A DNA stretch of 64,000 bases from Primulina eburnea (lineage: Eukaryota; Streptophyta; Magnoliopsida; Lamiales; Gesneriaceae). Shown in pieces: positions 12,164-23,735 of the stretch; positions within the stretch are counted from its first letter, which is position 1, and each line of letters opens with the position of its first letter. A program made the translations under genes and the position numbers. The notes beneath the pieces are model-generated. The model was not told the origin of the DNA, did not search any database, and saw nothing but the letters and a program-made list of their open reading frames with translations. Location: positions 26,960,329 to 27,024,328 of the forward strand of contig NC_133103.1 in NCBI RefSeq assembly GCF_022965805.1. Direction: 5' to 3'.

Positions 12164-12440
12164 TATCAGGGTCGCGACAGAGATGAGAGATGGACATTGC
12201 GTGGTGATCACGGGCGTAGCAGATGAACTAGTATTTGTACTTTTGACATGTACTGTATTTAATTACTGGTTTGTAGAATATAGATAAAACAAAACATGTA
12301 TATTATGTTTGTTGTATTGAAATAAATATAGAACTATCTTGTGCTTGAGTTATATACATTTGAATTAATGATAAAAAGCAAAATTCTGACCCGCAATTTT
12401 GAATAAAGATCCGATTAATCCCGAAAAGAACTGAGTTAGA
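12164..12440. other. Unassigned retroelement-like non-coding segment (copy A)
   Basis: AT-rich sequence between the end of the gypsy-1 LTR and a minus-strand integrase fragment. No gene is seen. It recurs at 25,557-25,840 and 38,902-39,180. It may be the LTR or leader of another element, but neither end is diagnostic. Confidence 0.4.
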
Positions 12441-12452
12441 GCCCGGGTCTCG

Positions 12453-12930
12453 AAAACAGCTCTCAGCATATCTTCCAATGTCTGGATAGTCCGCTCTGAC
12501 TGTCCGTCGGTCTGTGGATGATATGCGGTACTCAAATGTAACTTCGTACCTAGAGCCTGCTGCAAACTCTGCCAGAAGTGCGAAGTAAACCAAGGATCAC
12601 GGTCTGTCCACTTCTCTGACATAAATATCAGCCATCTCGTCATGTCTGTATGTCATCTTGTATGAAATAAAGCATGCAGATTTGGTCCATCGATCAATTA
12701 CGACCGAAATCGCATCACAACCTCTGGAGGATCTAGGTAACTGCGTTACAAAATCCATGGAAATGTGATCCCATTTCCATTCAGGAATAGACAAACTGTG
12801 CAGTAGACCTCTTGGTTTCTTTCTTTCTGCTTTCACCTGTTGGAAATTCAGACACTTGGCTACAAATTCAGTAACATCAGATTTCATCTATTTCCACCAA
12901 TATTGTGTCTTCAAATCATTATACATTTTT
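12453..12930 (-). pseudogene. gypsy integrase core fragment, minus-strand half of an inverted pair (copy A)
   Basis: The minus strand encodes an integrase zinc region and core close to gypsy-1 but a distinct copy ([56 protein letters not shown]). A deletion of about a dozen codons with a frameshift lies near 12,600, and there is an in-frame stop before MKSDVTEF. The coding stretch ends at about 12,453, where an unrelated non-coding sequence begins. Its 5' end meets, head to head, a plus-strand fragment of the same polyprotein. Confidence 0.8.
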
Positions 12931-12950
12931 ATGCCGTTTGAAGCTATCAA

Positions 12951-13580
12951 ATGAGCATCGAGATGGCACCGTTTGAAGCTTTTTATGGCAAGAAGTGCAG
13001 ATCTCCGTTGCATTGGGATGACATCTCAGAGGTACCAGAACTTGGGCCTGACATGATTCGTGAAATGACTGAGAATGTGAAGATTATTCAGAAGAGAATG
13101 AAGACGACACAGGATAGGCAAGCCAAATATGCGAACATCTGACGAAGACCGTTAGTATTCGATCAGGGAGACATAGTATTTTTGAAGATTTCCCCTTTCA
13201 GAGGCGTTGTCAGATTTGGCAAACGCGGGAAGTTATTTCCTAGATACATCGGTCCGTACGAGATTCTTGAGAAGATTGGAGATCGAGCGTATAGACTTGC
13301 TCTTCCTCCTTCTCTATATGGGATACATGACGTTTTTCACATATCGATGCTGCGACGATACATGCCTGATGCTTCTCATGTCATTCAGCCTGACGAGGCC
13401 GAGCTTGACGATACACTGAGTTATTTTGAGCAACCCTTACAGATTCTTGATCGAAAAAAAACAGCTCAGAACGAAGACTATTCCGCTAGTGAAAGTCCAG
13501 TGGAGTTGTCATGGCACTGAAGAAGCGACTTGAGAGACAGAATCAGAATTGAGACAGAGATATCCCGAACTATTCTCATG
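12951..13580 (+). pseudogene. gypsy integrase C-terminus and chromodomain-like tail, plus-strand half of the inverted pair (copy A)
   Basis: The plus strand encodes SIEMAPFEAFYGKKCRSPLHW, then RFGKRGKLFPRYIGPYEIL and VFHISMLRRYMPDASHV, the region that follows the integrase core in gypsy-1. A stop follows QAKYANI and a frameshift lies in a run of A after ILDRKK near 13,460. It runs into a polypurine tract and LTR at 13,685, so its 3' side is in native order while its 5' side is an inversion breakpoint. Confidence 0.82.
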
Positions 13581-13667
13581 ATGTGAGTATTTATTCAGCT
13601 TTGGATATTATATTGCTTATTTCACTTGCTTTGATTGATTGCCTGCGAGTTCGAGGAAGAACTCTTA

Positions 13668-13684
13668 TCTAAGAGGGGGAGAAA
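13668..13684 (+). other. Polypurine tract before LTR (copy A)
   Basis: CTAAGAGGGGGAGAAA immediately precedes the LTR start TGTAATGCCC and follows the pol remnant, the normal order for a plus-strand gypsy element. Confidence 0.8.
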
Positions 13685-14690
13685 TGTAATGCCCAAGATT
13701 GTAAGTTAATCAAATGAAATTATGAAGTTTTACATGAGGTATAAACCGCACCTGCACAGAAAAACATACCGCACCCGCGGTGTGGTGGCAGAAAGTTAGA
13801 GTTTGATTTCGAGAGGACACCGCACCCGCGCTTATGTTTTGACCGCACCCGCGGTTGTGACTCATGAAATGTGGAAGATTTACAGTAGCTTCACCGCACC
13901 TGCGGTCTCCGATGCAGCGCACCCACGGTCGACGCTTCTAAAATTTGAGATAAGATACAGTAGGGTGAGCGCACCCGCGGTGGAAACAGGACCGCACCCG
14001 CGGTCGTCGATCTTGAAAATTTGGAAGGGTATGCCGAGAGCTAAGCGCAACCGCGGTCAAGAAGGAGCGCACCCGCGGTGCTCTGTGCGAGAAATCCACC
14101 TTTGATTTTTATGTTGACACATGGCATGATATATATACACTTAGTGCATGAATCATTTCTTCCTCATTCAGCAGACTAGCAACGAAAGAAGTTCCTCCAA
14201 GCTTCAAGCTTTTCCTCTTCCTTTTCAACACTTGGTTGTGACAAATCCGTTTAACCAAATTTCAATCCGAATTCAGATTTGTGTGTTCACATCAAAGGCT
14301 ACAAGAGGATGTAAGTATTGTTACATTTTCAGCATGTTTGGAAGTTTACATGTTGGAGGAAATCAGATTTGAGTTCTATATTGTGTTCTTATGATTATGG
14401 TGATCGTAGATGTACAATCGGTTTGAAAAACGGATATGATATGAGATTGTTTTAGATTTCCAGCATGTCTTGAATTAGAAACATGTAGATTTCAGAATTG
14501 ATATGTGTTTATGATGAGGATTGTGAGTTACGAGTATTGGTTATTATTGTTGAATTGATCGGTATCGAGAAACTACGCCGTTATGCCATCGAATTGTATC
14601 GAGATTGATTATTGATTCGTATATGTGTATTGAGTTGAGTTAGAGATTGATAGAATGCATCTGAACATTGCTATTTATAACAAGACCATT
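13685..14690 (+). mobile_element. gypsy LTR with CpG-rich motif cluster, 3' end unresolved (copy A)
   Basis: The LTR starts TGTAATGCCCAAG directly after the polypurine tract. It contains about ten spaced copies of a CCGCACCCGCGGT-like motif (13,744-14,080) and a candidate TATA box (TATATATAC, about 14,130-14,138) some 50 bp after the cluster. The terminal CA end was not fixed; sequence similar to another repeat starts at about 14,700. Confidence 0.7.
13744..14080 (+). repeat. Interspersed CpG-rich motif cluster in LTR (copy A)
   Basis: The core CCGCACCCGCGGT or close variants occurs about ten times at irregular spacing in an otherwise AT-rich LTR. Each full copy holds the palindrome CCGCGG. 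Irregular spacing argues against a simple tandem satellite. Confidence 0.85.
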
Positions 14691-14699
14691 AAAAAATTA

Positions 14700-14757
14700 A
14701 ATTATATTAAATTAAAGATTGTTTATTTAACTTGAGTCAATAAATTCCCTAGCCAAC
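14700..14757 (+). repeat. 60-bp repeat-end fragment shared with the synthase-gene intron (copy A)
   Basis: The segment ending AATAAATTCCCTAGCCAA is the reverse complement, with few differences, of 55,104-55,165 inside an intron of the host gene. The match suggests a shared repeat terminus. Confidence 0.65.
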
Positions 14758-15795
14758 CGTTGGCTTGCAAGGCATCTACTCTAACACAAGGTCCACCCCA
14801 AACCACCAAAACCGAGGTACACATGCAGAAATTGAAAAAGGGGTCGAAGGGGGGGTGCTTGTCTTGTTTTATTTTGAAAAACGGATGTAGCCATGGACCA
14901 AGTCTTGAAAGGCCGACTTATTCTCGTCTTAGACATAACAAGGAGATGTTCTAACCATGGATATAGCCCCTAGGGCAGCCAAGATCAGAAACATCACCCT
15001 TGACTGCAAACTAAAAAATTCGAGACTCATTGTGACACTAGGGAAGAGTTGCTGTGATTTCTGATTTCCAGCATGCATGGGGCTTGAACTAATGGACTCA
15101 CATGGTCTTGACACACCCTAGTACGTGCCTAGGTGCAGCCTTGGGAGCCTGGAGTCGAGCCAACCACCTGAAACTGTCAAAACAGCAAACCAGTGAGGAG
15201 CACAAGGAACCCGAAAAATTCTGCACACAATTTCGAAAATGACTTGAACAAATTTGGGTTTTTCCCTCATGAATCATGCACATATGATGTTTTAAAATAA
15301 TAATATGACTTGATTGAGGAGTAAATAAAAATATAAACATGCCTTGGTTGTTTTGAAAGAAAAACAAATGAAACAACGATGCGGCGCGGCGGAGACGGAG
15401 TGCTCTTCACTTTCTTGTTTCTACTCGATTTTGCTCTCTTATTTCTCACGGTTTCTCTCAATCTTTTTCTCTGAAATATGCTCTGAATTTCAGTGAAAGG
15501 GAGGGAGAAGAGTCTAGGAATTAAATGGGAAGATTGCAAGAAAAAAGGGAGAATGAATCTTGCTATCCTTGTGAGTTGGTGAGATAAGGAAATAGAATGA
15601 TAACAAAAGATTTTTGAGGGATATTTAGGATTGCATGGCCGATTTCTCCATCATTCAAAATAGGGTTGAGAATTGCTTAATTAATTAATTACTTGGTGAT
15701 TAAAACGTGGGGGATTTATTTCCCAAGAAAAGAATGAAGAATGATATCAAATGTTGAGGATGTCAATGCAAATCTTTGAATTGATAATGGGGACT
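14758..15795 (-). mobile_element. Partial LTR-like sequence, copy A (cut by the A/B junction)
   Basis: This stretch matches 41,503-42,533, where it continues to an LTR-like start TGTAGAACCCG at 43,276 on the minus strand. In copy A it is cut at about 15,795. No coding region is recognised; the open frames in it lack known motifs. Confidence 0.55.
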
Positions 15796-15804
15796 CGCAA
15801 TGTC

Positions 15805-16533
15805 CCCTGAATCTTGTCTTATCAGTCCCATAACAACCCATTTCGGCAGCCCCTTGCACAATAATGTGAACAACGTGAGTTTCATAAAATATATATGCAT
15901 ATTCATGTAAAACCTTTGCAAAAATGATATTACTTGATAAATCAAATAAATTCTCATGCCATACACACACACAACAGCATATACATAGCGTGAATGATGA
16001 GAAAAAGGGATACATAGCGTGCTTTGATGATCATATGCTTGAAAACTCGCAGAACTATGCGCGCGGGACGTGAACGGAGAGGGCGGGGAGGAAGCTTTCT
16101 TTGAAATCTGAATGGGCCAAAGGTTTGTGCGGTTTTGCTGCTTAAGACTCAAGGGGAGGCTGTTGATGGAGGGGAGGGATGGCTGCTAGGGTATTATTAG
16201 GTTTAGAGTTAATTTAGGGTAGTGGCGATAAAAAATACTCAACCAAGGCCCATTTTCAAAAATCATGCTTTAATACAACATATATTAATAAGTAAAAAAT
16301 TAATTATCCAATAAAAACATTTTCCCTGATTATCTCTGGTCTCCGTTACCCGTTTGAGCGTGAAACGAAACTTAAAACTTTAATGCTTGAAACTTAAAAA
16401 TAATCATGAAATAACCCCTATCCATGCATAAATCGTGAAATAAAATGCATAAAAATCATTAGCCACATATTTTAATAACAACCCTTGACTACATGCATTC
16501 AAGTTACGTACTTCGAATTTTCTAAACCTTACA
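15805..16533 (-). mobile_element. gypsy-2 LTR, copy B (partial)
   Basis: Matches A 2,413-3,147, ending at the same TGTAAGG LTR start next to the purine tract. The distal part of the LTR is missing because the copy begins inside it. Confidence 0.75.
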
Positions 16534-16579
16534 ATTCTCCAGCCCCTTAACAGAATTTCGTCCTCCAAAATTTAAAACA

Positions 16580-17100
16580 TACTGATTCACTCCGGGTAGA
16601 GACTCCTCATCTCGGTCTCAATCTCCCAAGTAGCCTCCTCATCGGAGGTGATTCAGCCATTTGACTTTGACCATGTGGATCACCTGTTCTGGAGCCTCCT
16701 CTCCTGACTGTCCAATATTTGAGTGGGTCTCTCCTCGAAAGACATGTTCGGTTTCAGTTGAATTGGCTCATAGTTCAGCAAATGCAAAGGATTCGACATG
16801 TACTTCCATAGGATGGAGACATGGACACATATGAACTCCCGCCAGATTCGGCGATAATGCTACTCTGTAAGCGATTGTCCCAACTCTCTCCAGATCTCAA
16901 AACGGTCCTATGTATCTAAGACTGAGCTTGCCCTTCTTCCCAAACCTCATCACACCCTCACCGTGCGACCTTTATGAACACATGGTCTCTTACGGCAAAC
17001 TCAAGATCTCGATGCCGCCGATCTGCGTAAATATTCAGTCGGCTCTGAGCGGTCTTCATCCTGTCTCGGATCTTAACCACAACTCTGTAGTCTGACTTAC
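16580..17100 (-). pseudogene. gypsy-2 integrase C-terminus, copy B, frameshifted
   Basis: Same fragment as at 3,200-3,720, but several single-base indels break it into short frames, so no long frame remains. Recognised by nucleotide identity to copies A and C. Confidence 0.75.
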
Positions 17101-17112
17101 ACTAACCTCTTA

Positions 17113-18830
17113 GTGTATAAAAGTACAAATCCTGTATCACATACATTTATTCAGCTAAGGTTTAACAGATAATATCAAGTGTCCAACCCTATCTCTAATC
17201 AAAGTCCGGAATCTCCACCTAATCACGATCTCTCTTCATCTCCTCAACCCTGAACAGTCCCACCTGTTGTCATGTACACATACAGACAAGACAACAGCCG
17301 AATAATTCCGGGGAAAATATAATCCTAGTATAAATCAACGAAACATGCAATCATATAAACAATAAAAAGCATTGTAACAGGTAATATCAATATGTATCAA
17401 AATCTGAAAACATATCAATCATAGACTGTCGACAATGCCCGTAACTCTACAATTCAGACTAGACTCAATCCTAGTCTGGGATCCCAGGTTTCCAGACATT
17501 GGCATTCCATATCAACCAACAGTAATAGAAAAGACTCCAGTTCTATCCACGTCGATATAGCATCGATCACCAGTAATAGAAGAAGCCTGATCTATCCACA
17601 TCGGTATAGTATCGATCATCAGTAATAGAAGAAACTCCAATTATATCCACATCGATATGACATCGATCATCAGTAATAGAAGAAGTTATAATTCTATACA
17701 CCTAATCGATCGGTACCAATCACCAGTATAGAAGGAGCTACAATTCTATCCACATCGATAGCCAATCATCTGGTGACAACCTATGGCACTATCGCCAATA
17801 CATATCTTATGACATTGTGCAATATTGCTGTGGCGATCCCACCACCATTAGGCACTTCTGTCATAGATTAATCTTCTAATACCTGCTATCTATAAATCAA
17901 GAGAACAAGTACATCAATCCACTCAATGCAATATCAATGCAATAAAGTAGTAAAGGATGTGATTTAGGGAAACTCAAGTGTAAACCGACTCAAGTCGATA
18001 TCCCAATACAACATTATACCTTTCGTTCGTTGTAGTCTCGGTCTAAAGCATCGAAGTTTTAACTCAAGACTGTCTCTGTAAACTGAAACGATATATCAAG
18101 AATATAATATCAATATTTCATTCGCAATTCAAATCTGAATCTGATTAATCTGAATTAATTCAAATCAGCGGTATAACGGCACAATCTCAGTATTCCCGTC
18201 AATATCATATCACCAGATATAATTACAAATCATAACCCATATTCGATACAATTGTAATCAGTCTATAATCCAAATCTATTCAATTCTCAAAAATATAATC
18301 AGAAAAGCATAACAATTCCATAATCAATATGTTCTTCGATCTGACTTCGATTCTACGATGTCTAACATATCCCGAACACCACAAATGATCAAATAATAAT
18401 TCCTCCATATCATAATTTCAATTGATAACTGAACTCAATGAAACTTACATCCTTGTGTAGCTCTTGGTGAGACGATCTCAGAACTGTGCTCGGATTAAAA
18501 ATCAGATCGCTGGTACTTGAAAAATCAAATTTCTAACACACGAAGAAGCTTGAGGGTTTAGGCTATGGTTCTCTCAATTCTCGTTGCTGGAAATCTGAAT
18601 TAGATGGATGAGTTTACACATTTAAGTGCATGTCAAGACATGTGTTCCACTCAAATTCAAATATTATCAAATTTAGCCCCGAATTATTCACTATTTGCAA
18701 TTCAGCCCTCAATAACTTTTAATTCCATTTCAATCCATATAAATTGAGAAAATCGTGGAATTTAATTCATCATTCAAAAATTCAAAATTAAATAATCTCG
18801 GATTAAAATGATATAATCTCGGGCCTTACA
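17113..18830 (-). mobile_element. gypsy-1 3' LTR, copy B, truncated as in A and C
   Basis: Starts TGTAAGGCCCGAG on the minus strand at 18,830 and stops at the same internal breakpoint as in the other copies. It carries the 51-bp minisatellite at about 17,520-17,770, with indels disturbing the period. Confidence 0.8.
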
Positions 18831-21800
18831 ATCTCCCCCTCTGAGACATGATTTCGTCTCGAAATCTCAAGCATCATATCCCAGGCAATCAAATCAGAAA
18901 TAACCGAAACTGAAATAGTAAACTCACATCAGTGGAATAATTCTGGGAATTCCTGTCTCATATCTGATTTAGTCTCCCAAGTAGCTTCTTCAGTGCCATG
19001 ACAAGTCCATTGAACTTTCACCATAGGACATTTTTGTTTTGAGTTGTTTTTTCTTTACGATCGATAATCCGGATCGGTTTTTCAATATACATCAGATTTT
19101 CATCAAGTTCTGCCTCGTCTGGCTCTAACGTGAGAATCATCAGGGAGGTATTTCCGCAGCATTGATACATGAAAGACGTCATGTATTCCAGATAATGAAG
19201 GCGGCAATACTAGTCGATAGGCACGATCTCCTATCTTTTCGAGAATCTCATAAGGACCGACGTATCGTGGAGACAACTTTCCCTTCTTTCCAAATCTAAC
19301 CACACCTCTAAAAGGAGAAATTTGCAGGAACACCCGGTCTCCTGCTTCAAATACCAACGGTCGTCGTCGAAGGTTGGCATATTGGCTTGTCTGTCCTGGG
19401 TTGCCTTCATTTCTTTTGAATCCTTTTCACCTTTTCTGTCATATCTCTGATCATATCAGGTCCAGTCTCAGGAACTTCAGAGATATCATCCCAATATAAT
19501 GGGGATCTGCATTTCTTCGTACAACGCTTCAAATGGGGCCATTCAATACTCCTCTGATAGTTGTTGTTGTACGAAAACTCGCAAAGTGGCAATGCATCTT
19601 GCCAGCTAGTGTAAAATCAAGCACTACAGTTCTCAAAATATCTTCCAATGTCTGAAGCGTTCGTTCTGACGTCAGTCAGTCTGTGGATGATATGCGGTAC
19701 TCAAATGTAACTTCGTACCTAGAGCTTGGCAGACTCTGCCAGAAGTGTGAAGTAAACCGAAAATCACGGTCAGAGACAATCGACTTCGGCACTCCATGCA
19801 GTCTAACAACTTCCTTGACCTAGATATCTACCATTTGATCAAATCTGTACGTCATCTTGTTGGAATAAACATGCGGATTTGGTCAATCTGTCAATCACGA
19901 CCCAAATCGCATCACAGCCGGGAGGAACGTGGCAACTGTGTCACCAAAATCCATGATAATGTGATCCCATTTCCATTCAGGAAAGGACAAACTCTGCAAC
20001 AATCCTCCTGGCTTCTTCCTTTCAGCTTTTTACACCTGTTGGCAATTCAGACACTTGGCTACAAATTCAGTAACATCAGATTTCATTTGTTCCACCCAAT
20101 ACTGTGTCTTAAATCATTGTACATTTTTCCTGCCACCAGGATGAATGCTAAACGACTGTTGTGCGCTTCTGACAGTATTCGCTATCTTAAATCCGAAACA
20201 TCGGCACAACAAGGCGATTATTCACATACAAAATGCCATTTGCACCTGATATTCCGATCGATGTCCCGCTTTAAACCATAGCAATCGACTTCTGTATATC
20301 TGATCATCTCTCTGAGCTGCTTTAATTCTCAAAATCAGCTCTGTTCAGCTTGAATAGTATATAATCTCATAGGTCTCCGATCTGTCTCAAATACTAATCC
20401 AGACAAACAGCAGTCCTCAATCAAATTTGAGAACCTATCGTCGATATGGATAAAGAACATACCTTTCGACTCAGTGCATCGGCTGCTGCATTAGATTTTC
20501 CGGATAGTAATTGATTTCGCAATCGAAGTCTTTCAGTAAATCCAGCCATCTTCGCTGCCTCATATTCAATTCGGATTGCGAAAATAGATATTTCAAGCTT
20601 TTATGATCAGAATAAATTTCGAATTTCTCACTGTAGAGGTAATGTCGCCATACTTTCAAAGCAAATACTATGGCTGCCAATTCAAGATCATGAATTGGGT
20701 AACGAGATTCATGGGGGCTTTATTTGTCTCGAGGAATAAGCGATAACATGTCCTCGCTGCATCAACACAACCCAATCCGCGGTGAGATGCATCACAATAA
20801 CAACAAAGTCACCAGTACCTGAAGGAATCGTCAAAAATGCGGCACTGGTTAATATTTTCTTCAATTCGAGAAAAATGGTCTCACATTCCTCAGACCAAAC
20901 AAAGGATCATTTTTCTGAGTCAACTGTGTAATCGGTTTGGCAATACTCAAAAAGTCTTTAATGAATCGGCGATAATATCCTGCCAATCCCTATAAACTGC
21001 GTATCTCTGGTACAGATGTTGGGTCTCGGCCACGAAATCACTGCGTTCAACCTTACTGGGTCAACTGATATACCGTCTCCGGATATATATGACCCAGAAA
21101 TACTACTTGTTTCAACCAGAACTCGCATTTCGACAATTTAGCATACAGTTTCCGCCCTCAAATTCTCAACACAGTCCTCAGATGATCAGCATGCTCAATC
21201 ATATTCTTGAATAAATCAATATATCATCAATGAATATGATAACAAAATCATACCAATATTTCTGAAAGACGCGGTTCATCACCCATAAATACCGCCGGTG
21301 CATTTGTCAAACCAAATGGCATGACAATAAATTCATGAGTCCATACTGGTTCTAAATGCAGTTTCTAGATATCAGACTCCCTAACTCTCAATTGATGGTA
21401 TCCAGATCTCAATCGATCTGGAATATACAGATGAACCTTGCAACTGATCAAACAAATCATCAATACGAGGCAATGGAAATTTATTCTTTACCGTTGCTTG
21501 TTCAGTGCCGGTAGTCGATACAAAGTCTCATCGACCCGTTCTTCCTCACGATCAGTACTGGAGCACCCCAAGGGGATACACTCGGTCTGATATACCCCTT
21601 GGCCAGAGTAAATCCTCCAACTGTTTTTTCAATTCTTTAAACTCGATCGGTGCCATTCGATATGGTGCCCTCGAAATCGGAACTGTTCCTAGCATCAATT
21701 CAATACTGAAATCGATCTCTCGTATCGGAGGCAATCAAGGAATTCATCTGGAAAGACATCAGCAAACTCACACACCACTAGCAAATCTGCCAATGATGGA

Positions 21801-22440
21801 CCGATTTCAGTAAATCAACTGAAATAAACCAGAAATCCATCCGCTCATTTATGCACAAATCGAGTCATATTCATAGCAGATATCAAAGGAATTCTGGCAC
21901 GAGAACCCTTACAATAAATTTCCACACCCAGCCATCTCAGGTCTGAATCGAACAATTTTTTGGAAACAATCGACTGTAGCCCTGTACTTGGTCAACGTAT
22001 GATACCGATAATACAATCAAATCAGATATTCCAAGCACAATACAGTCCAACTCAATCTCATGCCCATCAATACTGCAGTATACTAGATTTAAAAAGATTT
22101 CACTGACATCAAACTGTCCCTAAGGCGAGAAGAAACAGACACTACTGCAGACAATGACTCAATAGGTAACGCATGACTCAATGCAAACCTCTAAATAAAA
22201 GTATGTGATGCACCAGATCAATCAATACATATGCAGGACAACCAGAATAAGACAGTTACCTGTACGACATCACAGGTGCTCCTGTGCCTGCCCTCAATCA
22301 AGCAAATGTCGGGCCTGCATTAGGAGGCTGGCTCGCTGTCTGCTCCATCCTGGCCTCTGCTGTGACTGAGTAGACGGTGCTGCTGGCTGAAGGAATGAAC
22401 GGCAGAAGATCGTCTTCCTGTCTGAGCCATGATCAGATGA

Positions 22441-22633
22441 CCACGCCTCGATCAGATCACTACACGCATCGCTGGTCACATCTTGGCCTACGCCTATCCC
22501 TACATCATGGCATCACTGCCCACCACTTATTCTCCCTACCGCGCCTATTCGCATGCGGGCTCCATCCGCCGTCACTTTAACTCTATGCCTAAAAAATCTC
22601 TCTTCTTCGGCACTGCACTACTCGCCTGACCTG
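22441..22633. other. Insert of about 190 bp unique to copy B gag
   Basis: Copies A and C run directly from GATGACTCAGCGGCC to CTGAGCACCTCG. Copy B has about 190 bp of relatively C-rich sequence in between, not seen elsewhere in the window and without recognised motif. It could be a true insertion or sequencing/assembly noise. Confidence 0.6.
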
Positions 22634-23721
22634 AGCACTCGTGGACATCTCGGGCAAAGTTCTGTGTTACAATGCGGCATGCCGAACACTCTCGGCACTG
22701 TTCGGTGAATGCTCCCTCCCAGTGCTACAGTAGGGTCAATACTGGCCTGACAGTCTGTCTAGAGTATCGAACGATGAGCTACTTCCAGCTTCTTGAATTC
22801 TTTCCCTTAGCTTTCAGGAAGTTCTTCCCTACCATGCTGCTCTCAAATAGCAGAGCGTGGTGGAGGCATCTAGACTCGGTGCTGAAGGCACAAACGAAGC
22901 CCTTTCTGTCTCATCAGACCGGCTTCGGCTCCCTTAGCTCTATTCAAGGCATCAGTGAAATGTTTGGCCTCCCGGTATTCACCAAGGTAAAGATTTCAGG
23001 ATTTAGGCCATTTATAAACTGGTCCGCACGGCCTCATCAGTTAGCCACATGAGGAGCAAATCGGAGCAGAGTAGAGAACTTGGCCACGTATTCTCGATAT
23101 TTAGTTGGCCCTTGGTCTCAAGTTGGCGAACTCGGCTTGCTCCTTGCCTTCCTATATGAAAAATGGAAGAAACCTTTGATAAAATTAAGCCTTAAACACA
23201 TTCCAGTTAATGGTCGTACCTCGTTGTTCCAATGCCCGTTTCGTCGTGATCCACCAGTTTTGGACAACGTCATGGCAGCTGGTGTCCGATCAGTTTCACC
23301 CTCTTCTCATTAGTCTATTCCCAAGATTCGAACACATTTCAATAACATCCAACCAGCTCTCACATTCACGGAATTCCGTACCTTTCAAAGTCGGTGGGAT
23401 GGAATGACTGAAACCTTTTCAACAATTCTCCATGGGAGTAGCTGTCACATCCATGGGAGGATTCGATGTACTACCCTGTTCAGCACTCTGTCGGAGGCTA
23501 TCTGATAATCATAGAGGTTAGTGCTTCCAACTAACACATATCAGTTTAATTTCTCGGATCATCTTACAGCCGATCCATTCAAAATAATACACAATCCATA
23601 TCAAAATAGATATTCAGGCAAACATGTATTAAATATGAATTCATGCTAGCAATCTAAAGCAGGAAAGAAAACCTCAATCTAACCCGCTCACTAGCTTCTG
23701 ACTCAGTCTCAAGGATCTATC

Positions 23722-23733
23722 GCTCTGATACCA
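23722..23733 (-). other. Primer binding site for initiator tRNA-Met, gypsy-1 copy B
   Basis: TGGTATCAGAGC on the minus strand, intact despite the indel-rich surroundings. Confidence 0.93.
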
Positions 23734-23735
23734 CT

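Larger units (their letters stand above)
18831..23735 (-). pseudogene. gypsy-1 internal region (gag-pol), copy B, heavily frameshifted
   Basis: All coding landmarks of gypsy-1 can be followed at the nucleotide level: the integrase tail around 18,950-19,400, RNase H around 20,470-20,800, RT around 21,200-21,740, protease around 22,000-22,250 and gag to about 23,490. Only short frames remain, such as 19,103-19,357 and 20,471-20,680. The gag start codon near 23,495 is lost by a one-base deletion. About 190 bp of unrelated sequence interrupts gag at 22,441-22,633. Confidence 0.82.

Noticed and set aside
13803..14105. 100-codon plus-strand frame over the CpG motif cluster
   Set aside because: The repeated words (APAV, PHPRS) reflect the DNA motif cluster, and copy C does not keep the full frame.
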